The translations under genes were made by a program, and so were the position numbers. A stretch of 33,161 bases of DNA. Source: Thermoleophilia bacterium (GTDB taxonomy: Bacteria; Actinomycetota; Thermoleophilia; Gaiellales; SKUG01). The stretch lies in the NCBI GenBank assembly GCA_025964555.1, contig JAOPYQ010000013.1, forward strand, positions 78,771 to 111,931. Reading direction: 5' to 3'. Of the stretch, positions 6,857 to 14,794 are shown piece after piece (the first letter of the stretch is position 1; every line of letters begins with the position of its first letter). The notes under the pieces are model-generated. The model saw nothing but the letters and a program-made list of their open reading frames with translations. It was not told the origin of the DNA and did no database searches.

Positions 6857-9340
6857 TCAGACGTTCGGTGCCAGCGCCTCGACCGTGACGTGCGCCGCGT
6901 ACGTGCCTCGTGGATGTGTGAGCGCGGGACGCAGACCCCACACCAGGTCGACCTGGCCTGCCACGCCGGGGCCGGACGTGGTGGCTACCTTGTCGAGCCC
7001 GTTGGGGACCGCGCGCCACGGATCCGAGTCGCTCGCGGTGCAGGTCCCGTTGGCATCGACCCCCCACACCGGAGTGGTCGTGCCGCCGACCGCCTGCAGG
7101 CACACGCCGAACAGGCTGTTGGCACCGGCCCAGTCATTGTCGGTCGCGACATTGTCGTTGTCGTAGTCGGGCATGGCCGCGCCGGGAAGGAGCTGTCCCG
7201 CGGCCGCGTTGCCTCCTACGGTCACCGCGCGGTCGGTCCCGATCGCGTCGACGTCGGCCAGCATGTCGACGTTCGAGCCACCGAAGGTCGTCGCGCCCCA
7301 TGTTGCCCCGCCGTCCGTGGTAAAGCCCACGATCTTGTTGTAGGAGGAGACCATCGCCGTGTCCGTCGATGCGGCGGCGATGCCGTAGTTCGAGACTCCG
7401 GTGCCGGTCTTCGCGGACCAGGTGACGCCGCCATCCATGGACTGGACGACCTCGCTCCACTCCTTGCCCGCCCAGATCACCTGCGTGCCCTCGACGATGT
7501 CCATCGCGCGGATCGCGTAGGCGAATCCGGGCGGCGCGATGGGACTCCAGGTGACGCCTCCGTTGGTCGTGCGGTAGAACAGGCCGTCGCGGCCGCCCGC
7601 CACCACGACGTCTCGCCCCACGGTGACGACCGCTCCGAGGATCGCAGACGAAGGTGGGGTCATCACCTGCCACGTCGAGCCCCCGTTGACGGTTCGGACC
7701 ACTGCCCCGGACCGGCCGACCGCGTACGCAACCTCCGAGTCCCAAGCGGCGACCGCCAGCAGTTCGCTGGCCGTGCCGGTCGCGGCGGTCGCAGCCCAGC
7801 TCGCCCCGGAATCGACGGACCTGACCACGGTCCCGTTGGCGCCCGCCGCGTACAGCTTGCGTCCGTCGTCGAGCGAGCTGGCCACCGCGTGCAGGTGGTC
7901 CGAGGTCGGGCTCGAGATGCCGGTCCACGTGACCCCGAGGTCAGTGGATCGGCGAATCGCGCCCTCTTCGCCCACGGCCACCACCGTCTGCGTGCCGGCG
8001 ACCGACGCGACTCCTGTGAGCTGGACACTGCCGGCCGCACCACGCATCCGCACCACCCATGTCGTGCCGTTGGTGGTCGACGCCAGGCGGCGACCCTTTG
8101 CGGCAAGCAGCGCGTAGTTGTCGTCCCACGCGTCGATCTCCAGTGCTGGGCCCTGGACCGGGCTGTCGATTCGCGTCCAGTTCGCACCCGCGTTCATCGT
8201 GCGATAGAGGGATCCGCGCAGGCCGGCCGCGAACCATGTCGATGCGGTAGGGGTCGAGACCGTCCGGAAATTCTCGAGGTCTCCGGTGTCACGGTTCGTC
8301 CAGCCAGGGGTCGCCGCCGTCGCATTCGTCGAGTACCTGACGATTCCGCCCTGCCCGACCACGACGGCCGTGGACGCACCAGCCAGGTCGACGTCGACCA
8401 GTTGGTTCGGGACCCCCGGAACGGTCAACGTCCCCCACGTGGATCCCCCGTTGGTCGATCGCAGCACGACGCCCACGCCGCCCCCGTTCGCCACCCAGAC
8501 GTTGGAGCTGTCCGCTGCCGCCAGTCCGGTCACGGTGGGGGTGCCGGGAAGCGCGGAGTCGATGTCCCACGTCACTCCTGCCGCCGTTGCGGCGGATCCG
8601 GTGCTGGTTCGAAGGACGCGCGCGGCAGTGCCGGAGTAACCCGCCACGAACACCGTGTTGCCGTCGACGACGGCAACATCGGTGACGTCCATTCCTGCGA
8701 GCGAGGTGGCGGTGATCCGCTCCCAGGACAGGCCTCCGTCAACCGAGCGGTACACGTGTCCGCCGGATCCGACCGCCCACACCCGGAGCGGATCGGTCGC
8801 GACCACGTCGATGTCGTAGATCCAGTACGGCGCAGTGACTCCAGCCGGGTCGTTCGGCACGCCGGGGCCACGGGTCGCCCACGTGGGCCCGGCGTCCGTC
8901 GAGCGGTAGAACTGCCCGTTGTGCCTCACGGCGTAGGCGGTGCTCGCAGACGACGTCGCGACCCCCGTGAACGCGTCCGGGTCCGGTTCGCCGCCGGTCA
9001 TTGACGAGAATCCGGAGTTCATCGCCGTTCCCGATGCGTCGGTGCTGCCGATGCGAAGCATGGCGCTGTCGTTGCTCGAGGCGAATCCGAATCGGCAGTT
9101 GGAGCCCGGAGTGGTCGTCGTCGTGGCCGGTGTCCCCGGCTGGACCGTCCCGAATCGGTACGCACCCGGATTCGTGCAGGAATTCGTCAGGGTGACCGCG
9201 CTGGGAACGGCCATGCTCACGACGAGCGGAGCGGTCGCCGCCGGCGCCGACGTACCGGACATCGCGGCCAGGCAGCACAGGGCGATCATCGCGAGGGTCA
9301 CGCCAACCCACGCCGGACGCGTGAAGGGGCGCGAAGGCAT
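6857..9340 (-). CDS. Secreted Ycf48/BNR-like beta-propeller protein, paralogue A
   Basis: 827 residues with a signal peptide (residues 1-34, MPSRPFTRPAW then a hydrophobic core ending in APAAT). Next comes a ~60-residue domain with two Cys (TNSC, SNC) and the motifs YRFGTVQPG and SSNDSAML. About 13 repeats of 40-55 residues follow, each ending in a variant of S/T-x-D/N-G-G-x-T-W, the Ycf48/BNR-type beta-propeller signature. The last ~105 residues hold two more Cys (GVCLQ, GTCTAS) and end in VTVEALAPNV. The N- and C-terminal parts match those of the paralogue at 28868-31333, including all four Cys. It is probably exported and wall-associated or released; ligand unknown. The frame is open to 9535, but the signal peptide supports the ATG at 9340. 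No clear ribosome binding site. Confidence 0.85.
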   Translation of the reverse strand: MPSRPFTRPAWVGVTLAMIALCCLAAMSGTSAPAATAPLVVSMAVPSAVTLTNSCTNPGAYRFGTVQPGTPATTTTTPGSNCRFGFASSNDSAMLRIGSTDASGTAMNSGFSSMTGGEPDPDAFTGVATSSASTAYAVRHNGQFYRSTDAGPTWATRGPGVPNDPAGVTAPYWIYDIDVVATDPLRVWAVGSGGHVYRSVDGGLSWERITATSLAGMDVTDVAVVDGNTVFVAGYSGTAARVLRTSTGSAATAAGVTWDIDSALPGTPTVTGLAAADSSNVWVANGGGVGVVLRSTNGGSTWGTLTVPGVPNQLVDVDLAGASTAVVVGQGGIVRYSTNATAATPGWTNRDTGDLENFRTVSTPTASTWFAAGLRGSLYRTMNAGANWTRIDSPVQGPALEIDAWDDNYALLAAKGRRLASTTNGTTWVVRMRGAAGSVQLTGVASVAGTQTVVAVGEEGAIRRSTDLGVTWTGISSPTSDHLHAVASSLDDGRKLYAAGANGTVVRSVDSGASWAATAATGTASELLAVAAWDSEVAYAVGRSGAVVRTVNGGSTWQVMTPPSSAILGAVVTVGRDVVVAGGRDGLFYRTTNGGVTWSPIAPPGFAYAIRAMDIVEGTQVIWAGKEWSEVVQSMDGGVTWSAKTGTGVSNYGIAAASTDTAMVSSYNKIVGFTTDGGATWGATTFGGSNVDMLADVDAIGTDRAVTVGGNAAAGQLLPGAAMPDYDNDNVATDNDWAGANSLFGVCLQAVGGTTTPVWGVDANGTCTASDSDPWRAVPNGLDKVATTSGPGVAGQVDLVWGLRPALTHPRGTYAAHVTVEALAPNV

Positions 9341-9528
9341 GTGAGTTGCATCGGCGTTGCCACGGAACAGTTTGACGGGCCGTCGTACAGCTTTCCGGAG
9401 GTTTCCGTCAGCGAAGGCCGTGCGCCCCACGCCCCAGCGGAGGCGCACCCGTACCGGGCGCCCTGCAATCGGTGCTGCACGCTGCAACCGACTCCAGCGA
9501 AGCCGCTCCGGATGCCGACTCCCGCTGC
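9341..9528. promoter_or_regulatory. Divergent promoter region of propeller A and the sugar epimerase
   Basis: These 188 bases separate two divergent genes and must hold both promoters, though I cannot assign boxes with confidence. Reading the minus strand, GCCGATGCA ends six bases before the ATG of propeller A (9347-9355). The same nine bases stand at the same distance before the propeller B start. ACGGAA and TTCCGT further upstream could form a stem. Confidence 0.4.
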
Positions 9529-10482
9529 ATGACACGACTGCTCGTCACCGGTGCCGATGGATTCGTCGGCCGCAACCTCATGGCAGACCTGCTCGCCGCT
9601 GGCTGGGACGCCGTCGGCGTCGACCATGCCGATGGCGACCTCACGGAATTCGGCGTCGCCGAACGCCTCGTTCGCGAACACCGACCGGACGTCGTCGTGC
9701 ACCTCGCGGCCCAGGTCGGCCGACTGTTCGGCGAGGACGACGTCGCCCGCAGCATCACGAGCAACGCGCTCGCCACCGGCCTGCTCGCAAAGGCGACCGC
9801 CGATGCCGGCGCGCGCATGGCGTACGTCTCCACGAGCGAGGTCTACGGCGACCAGGGCGATGCCGACTGCGCCGAGGACGGGCCGCTCACCCTGCCGCAC
9901 AACATCTACGGCCTCTCCAAGTACTGGGGCGAGCAGGCAGCGCAGCTCTACTGTCCGGACGGCCTCCAGATCCTGCGACTGTCGATGCCCTACGGTCCGG
10001 GCGTCGTGCCCGGTCGCGGTCGCGCGGCACTGCTCAACATCCTGTGGCAGGCAAATACGGGGCAGACGATCCCCGTCCACCGCGGCGCCGAGCGCTCGTG
10101 GTGCTGGGTCGGCGACACCACCCGTGGCATCCGCATCGTGCTCGAGGACGGCGAGCGCGCCACCACCGCGCCCGAGTCCGCAGCCGGCGTCGGCGTCTAC
10201 AACATCGGACGCGACGACGCCGCCGTGCAGATCCTCGACGTCGCCCGCATCGCGTGCCGCATGACCGACGCGCCCGACACGCTCATCGACCTCATCGACG
10301 CGCCCGGCGCCCAGACCGTCGTCAAGCGCCTGAGCACCGCCAAGCTACGCGCGCTCGGCTGGAGCCCCGAGGTCGAACTCGAGCAGGGCATGGAGCTCGT
10401 GTTCGAGTGGATCCGCCAGTTCGACGAGCACGGCCGTCCCACCGAGGCGACCCCCGCGGCGCCCACCACCACTGCAGCATGA
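9529..10482 (+). CDS. NAD-dependent epimerase/dehydratase (extended SDR)
   Basis: 317 residues. The Rossmann motif TGADGFVG is at 7-14, the active-site Ser/Thr region is STSEVYG, and the catalytic pair is YGLSK (Tyr127, Lys131). RLSMPYGPG and the SWCWVGDTTRGI segment are typical of the UDP-glucose 4-epimerase/dTDP-glucose 4,6-dehydratase family. It should act on a nucleotide sugar in the cytoplasm; which one is unclear. The ATG at 9529 is chosen because the dinucleotide-binding strand starts three residues later; the frame is open to 9472. Its stop overlaps the glycosyltransferase start (ATGA), so the two are translationally coupled and probably work on the same glycan. Confidence 0.88.
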   Translation: MTRLLVTGADGFVGRNLMADLLAAGWDAVGVDHADGDLTEFGVAERLVREHRPDVVVHLAAQVGRLFGEDDVARSITSNALATGLLAKATADAGARMAYVSTSEVYGDQGDADCAEDGPLTLPHNIYGLSKYWGEQAAQLYCPDGLQILRLSMPYGPGVVPGRGRAALLNILWQANTGQTIPVHRGAERSWCWVGDTTRGIRIVLEDGERATTAPESAAGVGVYNIGRDDAAVQILDVARIACRMTDAPDTLIDLIDAPGAQTVVKRLSTAKLRALGWSPEVELEQGMELVFEWIRQFDEHGRPTEATPAAPTTTAA

Positions 10483-12311
10483 GCGACCTGCGCGTCCTCA
10501 TGCCGTACCGCCTCGACTACTTCGCGCGGTCGATGGACACCACGCTCGCGACGATGTGGCTCGCGATGCGCGAGTGCTGCGACATGGTCTTCTGGGGACC
10601 CGGCTTCCCCGGCTACGACCCCGCCCAGACGATCGACGATGCCGTCCGCACGCACGCGCCCCACGTCGTGCTGCTGCCCGACCTGCACCACGCAACGCCC
10701 GGACTGTGGGACGACCTGCTCGTCGGCATCGACCGCGTGACATGTCCGACCGCGCTGTTCCTGAGCGATCCCCTGAGCGCGCTCGACGAACGTCGCCAGC
10801 ACCTGCAGCGCCTGCACCCGACCGCCGTGCTCGGTCTCGGCGCCGAAGCCGGCTACGACGCCTACGCCGACCTGCTCGCCGAACTCGACTGCGAGCTGCT
10901 CGTGCGTCCGCTCGGCCACGACCCCGCACTCTTCTACGCACCCGAGGCCGGCACCGAGCGCGACATCGACGTGCTCATCTGCGGCGCCGCGAACGGCCCG
11001 GCATATCCGGTGCGCACGCGCATCAAGCAAGCGGCCGCGATGCTCGCGCCGGAATGGAACGTCGTCGACGTGTGCCACCCCGGCTACTGGGAGTGCGTCT
11101 CGACCTCGCCCGTGCGCCGCGGCCAGCCCGCGTTCGCCGACCTGCTGCGCCGCTCGCGCCTGGTCGTGACCGGCACCACCTACGAGATCCTCTCCGCCAA
11201 GTACTACGAGGTCGCCGCCTGTGGCGCCGTCGGCGTGGGCGACCTGCCCGCACAGGTCGGCGCCGACGACCTGCGCGACGCGATGCTCGAGATTGACCCG
11301 AACGACGACGCCGCCACCATCGCCGCCGCGATGCGCACCCTGCTCGAGGACCCCGCGCGCCTGGACGCGATGGGCATGCGCGCCGAGGCTGCCGCGCGCG
11401 CGACGGACGTCGTCGCCCGTGCCAGGTACACCGTCGAGCTGCTCGCCGGGCTCCTTGCCCGCCACGGCCATGCCGCCGCGACGCCCCCCGACGCCGCGCC
11501 GCGCACGCGCCAGCAGCTCGTGGATCCGCTTCGGGTGTGCGTCCGCGTCGATCCTGCAGCCCCTGCCGTGCGGCGGGACTGGCACGTGCTCGCGGGCGCT
11601 CCACACGAGCAGGTCGACGATCTCCGCGCCCTGTTGCGAGGCGGGAGCCACGAGCAGTGCGTGCTCGCATTCGATCCCGATGCCGCGGTCAGCGCCGACG
11701 CGCTGCTGCTCGCCGAACTCGCGCGCTCCACCGACGCGATCGCGATCCGCCCCGCAGCGCCCGGCGCGACGCCGCTCGAGCAGGGCTTCTGCTGCGTCGC
11801 GGTCGACCGCCTGCGCCTGCTCGACGCGCTCGACAGCACGCGCGGTGTTGCAGCCATCGAAGCCGCGATCTGGACGCTGCTCGACACTCACCCTGCAGTC
11901 ACGCTCGCGCACCCTGGCTTCGACACGCCGGCCGTGCACGCGCGCCGATCGTGCGGCGCCGTCGACGCGGGCATCGCCGGAGCCGACGAGCCGAGCGAAC
12001 CGCTGCTGCACCACCGCCGCATTCCCGGTGCCCGCTTCGCGCGTCTTGACCCGTCGGATCCGGGGTCGATCGAGCACGCCACCGAGCTGCTTCGAGCCGG
12101 CTTCACCGCCGCGCCCCTGGAACTCGGCGTGCCGGTGCGCTGCGGACTGACACTCGACGATGCCGGCGCGGAACTCGAACGTCACCTCGCATCGATCGGC
12201 CTCGACGTCGATGCCTGCTCGGACGTCGTCGTGCTCGAGCGACCGCTCTCCGACGCAGAGCTCGCATGGCTTGAATCGGACGCACGGATCCACGAGAGGT
12301 CGGCTGCCTGA
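10479..12311 (+). CDS. CgeB-like glycosyltransferase with unknown C-terminal domain
   Basis: 610 residues in two parts. Residues 1-340 look like a GT-B fold glycosyltransferase of the CgeB/spore-maturation type. There is an N-terminal Rossmann-like half (LRVLMPYRLDYF, then VVLLPDLHH and FLSDPLSAL) and a C-terminal half with DVLICGAANGP, LVVTGTTYEILSAKYYEVA and ACGAVGVGDLP, the nucleotide-sugar-binding segment. Residues about 345-610 (starting PLRVCVRVDP) match no family I recognise and may be a second, glycan- or partner-related domain. The start codon overlaps the epimerase stop (ATGA). A surface glycan role is inferred from that partner. CgeB itself is a spore-coat protein of Bacillus; only the fold similarity is claimed. 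Confidence 0.72.
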   Translation: MSDLRVLMPYRLDYFARSMDTTLATMWLAMRECCDMVFWGPGFPGYDPAQTIDDAVRTHAPHVVLLPDLHHATPGLWDDLLVGIDRVTCPTALFLSDPLSALDERRQHLQRLHPTAVLGLGAEAGYDAYADLLAELDCELLVRPLGHDPALFYAPEAGTERDIDVLICGAANGPAYPVRTRIKQAAAMLAPEWNVVDVCHPGYWECVSTSPVRRGQPAFADLLRRSRLVVTGTTYEILSAKYYEVAACGAVGVGDLPAQVGADDLRDAMLEIDPNDDAATIAAAMRTLLEDPARLDAMGMRAEAAARATDVVARARYTVELLAGLLARHGHAAATPPDAAPRTRQQLVDPLRVCVRVDPAAPAVRRDWHVLAGAPHEQVDDLRALLRGGSHEQCVLAFDPDAAVSADALLLAELARSTDAIAIRPAAPGATPLEQGFCCVAVDRLRLLDALDSTRGVAAIEAAIWTLLDTHPAVTLAHPGFDTPAVHARRSCGAVDAGIAGADEPSEPLLHHRRIPGARFARLDPSDPGSIEHATELLRAGFTAAPLELGVPVRCGLTLDDAGAELERHLASIGLDVDACSDVVVLERPLSDAELAWLESDARIHERSAA

Positions 12312-12335
12312 CGATGACCCTGTCCTGACGGGGAC

Positions 12336-12436
12336 CTTGGGGCGTGGAATCCTGCGAGAAAGCGGGTATGACACAGCTCCGGCGAGCTGTCGCGGGGGTG
12401 GGATCCCGCTGGACAACAGCCTCGACGCCACCCAAG
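12336..12436 (+). ncRNA. Possible multibranched structured RNA
   Basis: CTTGGG (12336-12341) plus TGG (12345-12347) can pair with CCA (12428-12430) plus CCCAAG (12431-12436), closing a domain that holds three hairpins. These are CCTGC/GCGGG (12351-12366), a perfect 7-pair ACAGCTC/GAGCTGT with loop CGGC (12373-12390), and GCGGG/CCCGC (12392-12409). It lies 25 bases after the glycosyltransferase stop and about 110 bases before a small ORF. It matches no RNA family I know. Chance pairing is common in GC-rich DNA, so this is only a candidate. Confidence 0.35.
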
Positions 12437-12544
12437 CTGGAGCAGATGGGTGCCGAGGACGCCGGCCTACAGTCGCGTCTGCATGCGGCCGATACCAAAT
12501 TCGGCTCGCACGCCTCATCATTGCGTACGCGATACAGTCACGCC

Positions 12545-12739
12545 ATGTCGAAGGTGACCATGAAGCCCGATCCAGCCAAGGCCAGCCTGCCTACCCGTCG
12601 CGATCCGAGCGAGCTCATCGCTGCGGCACGAGGCGCGGCGCGTGGCACCACCGAGGTGCAGCTGTTCACCGACGACGAAGAAGCAATGATCCGTCAGCTC
12701 GATGCGCGGGTCGTGAAAGCCGAGCAGACCCAGGCCTAA
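12545..12739 (+). CDS. Small hypothetical protein, 64 residues
   Basis: A short charged, helical protein with no membrane segment and no recognised domain. The second half (LFTDDEEAMIRQLDARVVKAE) looks like a single amphipathic helix. The frame stays open upstream to 12344, but the ATG at 12545 is the best start. TACAGT at 12533-12538 ends six bases before it, which would suit a leaderless transcript, although no -35 box is evident. Its stop codon overlaps that of the convergent MazF-like gene. An antitoxin role is conceivable from that neighbour, but the orientation is not that of a normal toxin-antitoxin operon. Confidence 0.5.
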   Translation: MSKVTMKPDPAKASLPTRRDPSELIAAARGAARGTTEVQLFTDDEEAMIRQLDARVVKAEQTQA

Positions 12740-13164
12740 TCGGCCGGCATCAGATCGTCGTCCTCGCCGAGACGAAGGCCGAGGATCACTGCGTGATCGA
12801 TGGCCTGCATGCGAGCGGCATCCCGGATCCAACTCCGATGCTCGCCTCGCGCGAAGACCAGATTCCCATAGGTCCGTAGGTTCGCGCAGTCGAACACCAC
12901 GAACGACTCGAACCCCGCGTCGTCGTCCGAATCGAACCCGACCTTGGTCTCATCCGCGTCGACGATCAACTGCTGCTCGCCGCTCGTTTCTGCACCGACG
13001 ACCACACGAACGCGGCTGCCGTCAGGCGACGCACTCAGCACGATCGCGTAGAGCTCCCGACCGACGGACCAGTGGGCGCCGCCCACGCGTGCGACCTCGT
13101 CGGGCGACGGGGTGACACGCCAGACAGAACCTCGGCGCAGTTGATCGGGTTCGGGAGCGGTCAT
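12736..13164 (-). CDS. MazF/PemK-like protein (uncertain)
   Basis: 142 residues. LRRGSVWRVTP at residues 9-19 matches the opening strand of MazF/PemK endoribonucleases (RGxxW). SFVVFDCANLRTYGN matches the family strand that normally reads sVxxdQIRTidk, and the C-terminal helix AIDHAVILGLRL fits too. Between them is an acidic insertion (DADETKVGFDSDDDAGF) and the protein is longer than usual MazF. The residues needed for RNA cleavage are not certain here, so it could be a non-toxic relative. No antitoxin gene precedes it on the same strand. An imperfect dyad ACCTC-TG-GAGGT (13177-13188) lies about a dozen bases upstream of the start and could be an operator. Confidence 0.6.
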   Translation of the reverse strand: MTAPEPDQLRRGSVWRVTPSPDEVARVGGAHWSVGRELYAIVLSASPDGSRVRVVVGAETSGEQQLIVDADETKVGFDSDDDAGFESFVVFDCANLRTYGNLVFARGEHRSWIRDAARMQAIDHAVILGLRLGEDDDLMPAD

Positions 13165-13176
13165 CGGTCCGATCCT

Positions 13177-13188
13177 ACCTCTGGAGGT
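13177..13188. promoter_or_regulatory. Small dyad upstream of the MazF-like gene
   Basis: ACCTC-TG-GAGGT is a 5-2-5 inverted repeat 12 bases upstream of the minus-strand start at 13164. Toxin loci are often autoregulated through such sites, but on the minus strand it also contains the AGAGGT of a possible ribosome binding site. Confidence 0.25.
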
Positions 13189-13321
13189 GGGCCTCGCACA
13201 TCACCGTCCGCGTCGCCTGAGATCGGCACGCATGCTTTTCGAGTCGCGGGGAAGACACCACCAACTCGATCGGTTGCCCACCGGTCGACGGGTTACGACA
13301 ACCCCGCCCCCGGAGGTCACC

Positions 13322-13579
13322 ATGCAGGTCTCGTCTCACGCTCGAGAGCTCGCTGACGCGCTCCACCTGATCGCCCACGGCGATGCGGACGAGAAGGTCC
13401 GTTTCATCGCCGAGCGCGATCCCGACTGGTTCGTCGACCACGTGCTCTCGGTCGACTACACCGACCGCGACGCAGTCGCTCCGGAGTCGGGTCGCATCGA
13501 TCGTCGCATGCTCGACGCCGGCATCGCCCGCATCGCGCTGCGCGACCGCACGTTCGACGCGCTGCGCGTCAGCGCCTGA
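13322..13579 (+). CDS. Small hypothetical protein, 85 residues
   Basis: A soluble, acidic, mostly helical protein with no family I recognise. The start at 13322 is well supported by GGAGG five bases upstream, whereas the longer open frame back to 13187 has no such site. DPDWFVDHVLSVDYTDRD in the middle is the most distinctive segment. It is convergent with the gene at 13621, with a short repeat tract between the two stops. Confidence 0.62.
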   Translation: MQVSSHARELADALHLIAHGDADEKVRFIAERDPDWFVDHVLSVDYTDRDAVAPESGRIDRRMLDAGIARIALRDRTFDALRVSA

Positions 13580-13619
13580 CGCGACTGACACTTGACGCGA
13601 CTGACGCGACTGACACGAC
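13578..13619. repeat. Short tandem repeat between convergent genes
   Basis: Three copies of a TGACGCGACTGAC-type unit fill the 41-base gap between two convergent stop codons. GCGACTGACAC occurs at 13581-13591 and again at 13606-13616. The same 11 bases recur at 17520-17530 in another convergent junction. Confidence 0.7.
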
Positions 13620-13620
13620 G

Positions 13621-14271
13621 TCAGCCGCGACCCATCGAGCGGCGGGCGGCCACGAACCCGCCGAGCGACGCGAGGAACGAGCCGTAGCCGGATGCGTCCT
13701 CTTCGCCGCGCACCATCTTCGGCACGCGGTGGACGGTCTCGTAGCCGAGCATCGCGGCGTTCACGCCGAGCGCGCCCAGGCCGAAGATCTCGTGCGTCGA
13801 CGGCGCTCGATGCAGACCGCGCAACGACCGGAGCGATGCCGCGGGTATGAGGCCGGTCGCTGCGTACGCGACCGTCCCCCAGGAGCTCTTCGGGTTGCCG
13901 CGCCGCTTCGCGCCCTCGCCGTCATCCTTGATGACGTTGCGTGCCTGGATGAGGGCGTCGACGCCGGCAGCCGCCATCGATCCCATCACGATGCGTTCGC
14001 CGACCATCTCGAAGCGCGGCGACTTCAGCCCGCGGTGGTTGAGCACGAGCACCGCCGCGCCCGCGATGCCGAGCAGCGAGCACACGTCGCCGGCGCGCGC
14101 CTCGACGACCCGCCCCACGGGCGAGTCCAGCCAGCCCTCCGTCGGATCGAGCGGCGGCGGTGCAGGCGGTGGTGGCGGCGTGATGATGCCGCGATATGGC
14201 GTCGTTGCGTCCAGCGTGGTCCCCCGAGGGCGCGCGCGCAGTTCACGCGCGCGGTGTTCCCCCACCTGCAT
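13621..14271 (-). CDS. Hypothetical membrane-associated protein with proline tract
   Basis: 216 residues from the ATG at 14271; the frame is open to 14328, but a divergent gene starts at 14327. A basic N-terminus is followed by a run of prolines (ITPPPPPAPPPLDP) at about residues 30-43. Three or four moderately hydrophobic segments then follow (DVCSLLGIAGAAVLVL, VAYAATGLIPAASL, IFGLGALGVNAAMLGY, FLASLGGFVAA). No family is recognised. A bilayer-associated role is likely but unproven. The start codon has only a weak GGACGGG upstream. Confidence 0.6.
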   Translation of the reverse strand: MQVGEHRARELRARPRGTTLDATTPYRGIITPPPPPAPPPLDPTEGWLDSPVGRVVEARAGDVCSLLGIAGAAVLVLNHRGLKSPRFEMVGERIVMGSMAAAGVDALIQARNVIKDDGEGAKRRGNPKSSWGTVAYAATGLIPAASLRSLRGLHRAPSTHEIFGLGALGVNAAMLGYETVHRVPKMVRGEEDASGYGSFLASLGGFVAARRSMGRG

Positions 14272-14326
14272 ATCCCGTCCGCGCGCGCTCCGGTTGCAGT
14301 GGGACCCGCCCGGGTAGCACCCGCGC

Positions 14327-14794
14327 ATGGATTCCGGACTTCAGACCACCCTCGTGGTGCTCGCCGTGGCAGGCGCTGCGACATGGATCCTCGTCGTGGC
14401 GACGACCGCCGGATGGGGCATGCGCGTGCGTTCGGGCGACGACCCTGCTGCCGTCGTGTCGTACGCTCGACGAATCGCGAAGCTGAGCCTGTTCGTGGCG
14501 CTGCCCGCCGCGCTGCTCGCCGCGGTCGCCGGGGGCTGGTTCGTCGCAGATCGCGACCTGGCGCTCGTCGACAACTGGTGGGTGGGCACCGGCATCGGCG
14601 CCTGGATCGTCGCCTTCTTCGGCTCGAGCCTGCTGCGTGGTCCGCAGCTCAACCGGGCGGTACAGATCTCCTCGACGGCCGGCGCGGATGACGAGGACGT
14701 GCAGTGGCGCATCCGCCAGGTCGACCTCACCTCGCGCGGCGAGCTCGTCCTGCTCGTGGTCGCGGCGATCGTGCTGGTGATCAGGCCGACGTAG
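14327..14794 (+). CDS. Four-helix integral membrane protein, unknown function
   Basis: 155 residues with hydrophobic segments at about 8-30, 50-74, 84-105 and 138-154. A short soluble loop (AVQISSTAGADDEDVQW) lies before the last helix. I do not recognise a family. The ATG at 14327 gives a typical outside or short N-terminus directly before helix one. The end overlaps the last 14 bases of the convergent DsbA-like gene, so the two 3' ends are interlocked. Confidence 0.65.
   Translation: MDSGLQTTLVVLAVAGAATWILVVATTAGWGMRVRSGDDPAAVVSYARRIAKLSLFVALPAALLAAVAGGWFVADRDLALVDNWWVGTGIGAWIVAFFGSSLLRGPQLNRAVQISSTAGADDEDVQWRIRQVDLTSRGELVLLVVAAIVLVIRPT

Noticed and set aside
9341-9420. Leader of propeller A considered as a cyclic di-GMP-I riboswitch because of the final GCCGATG
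   Set aside because: The invariant ACGCAAAGCC-type core and P2/P3 arrangement are missing; only the last few bases are similar.
12392-12409. GGGTGGGATCCCGC resembles the T-box antiterminator motif
   Set aside because: It does not match GGGTGG-N-ACCGCG, there is no specifier loop, and the next gene is not an aminoacyl-tRNA synthetase or amino-acid gene.
10197-12521. 774-codon minus-strand frame
   Set aside because: Antisense shadow of the epimerase and glycosyltransferase, with no recognisable motif.
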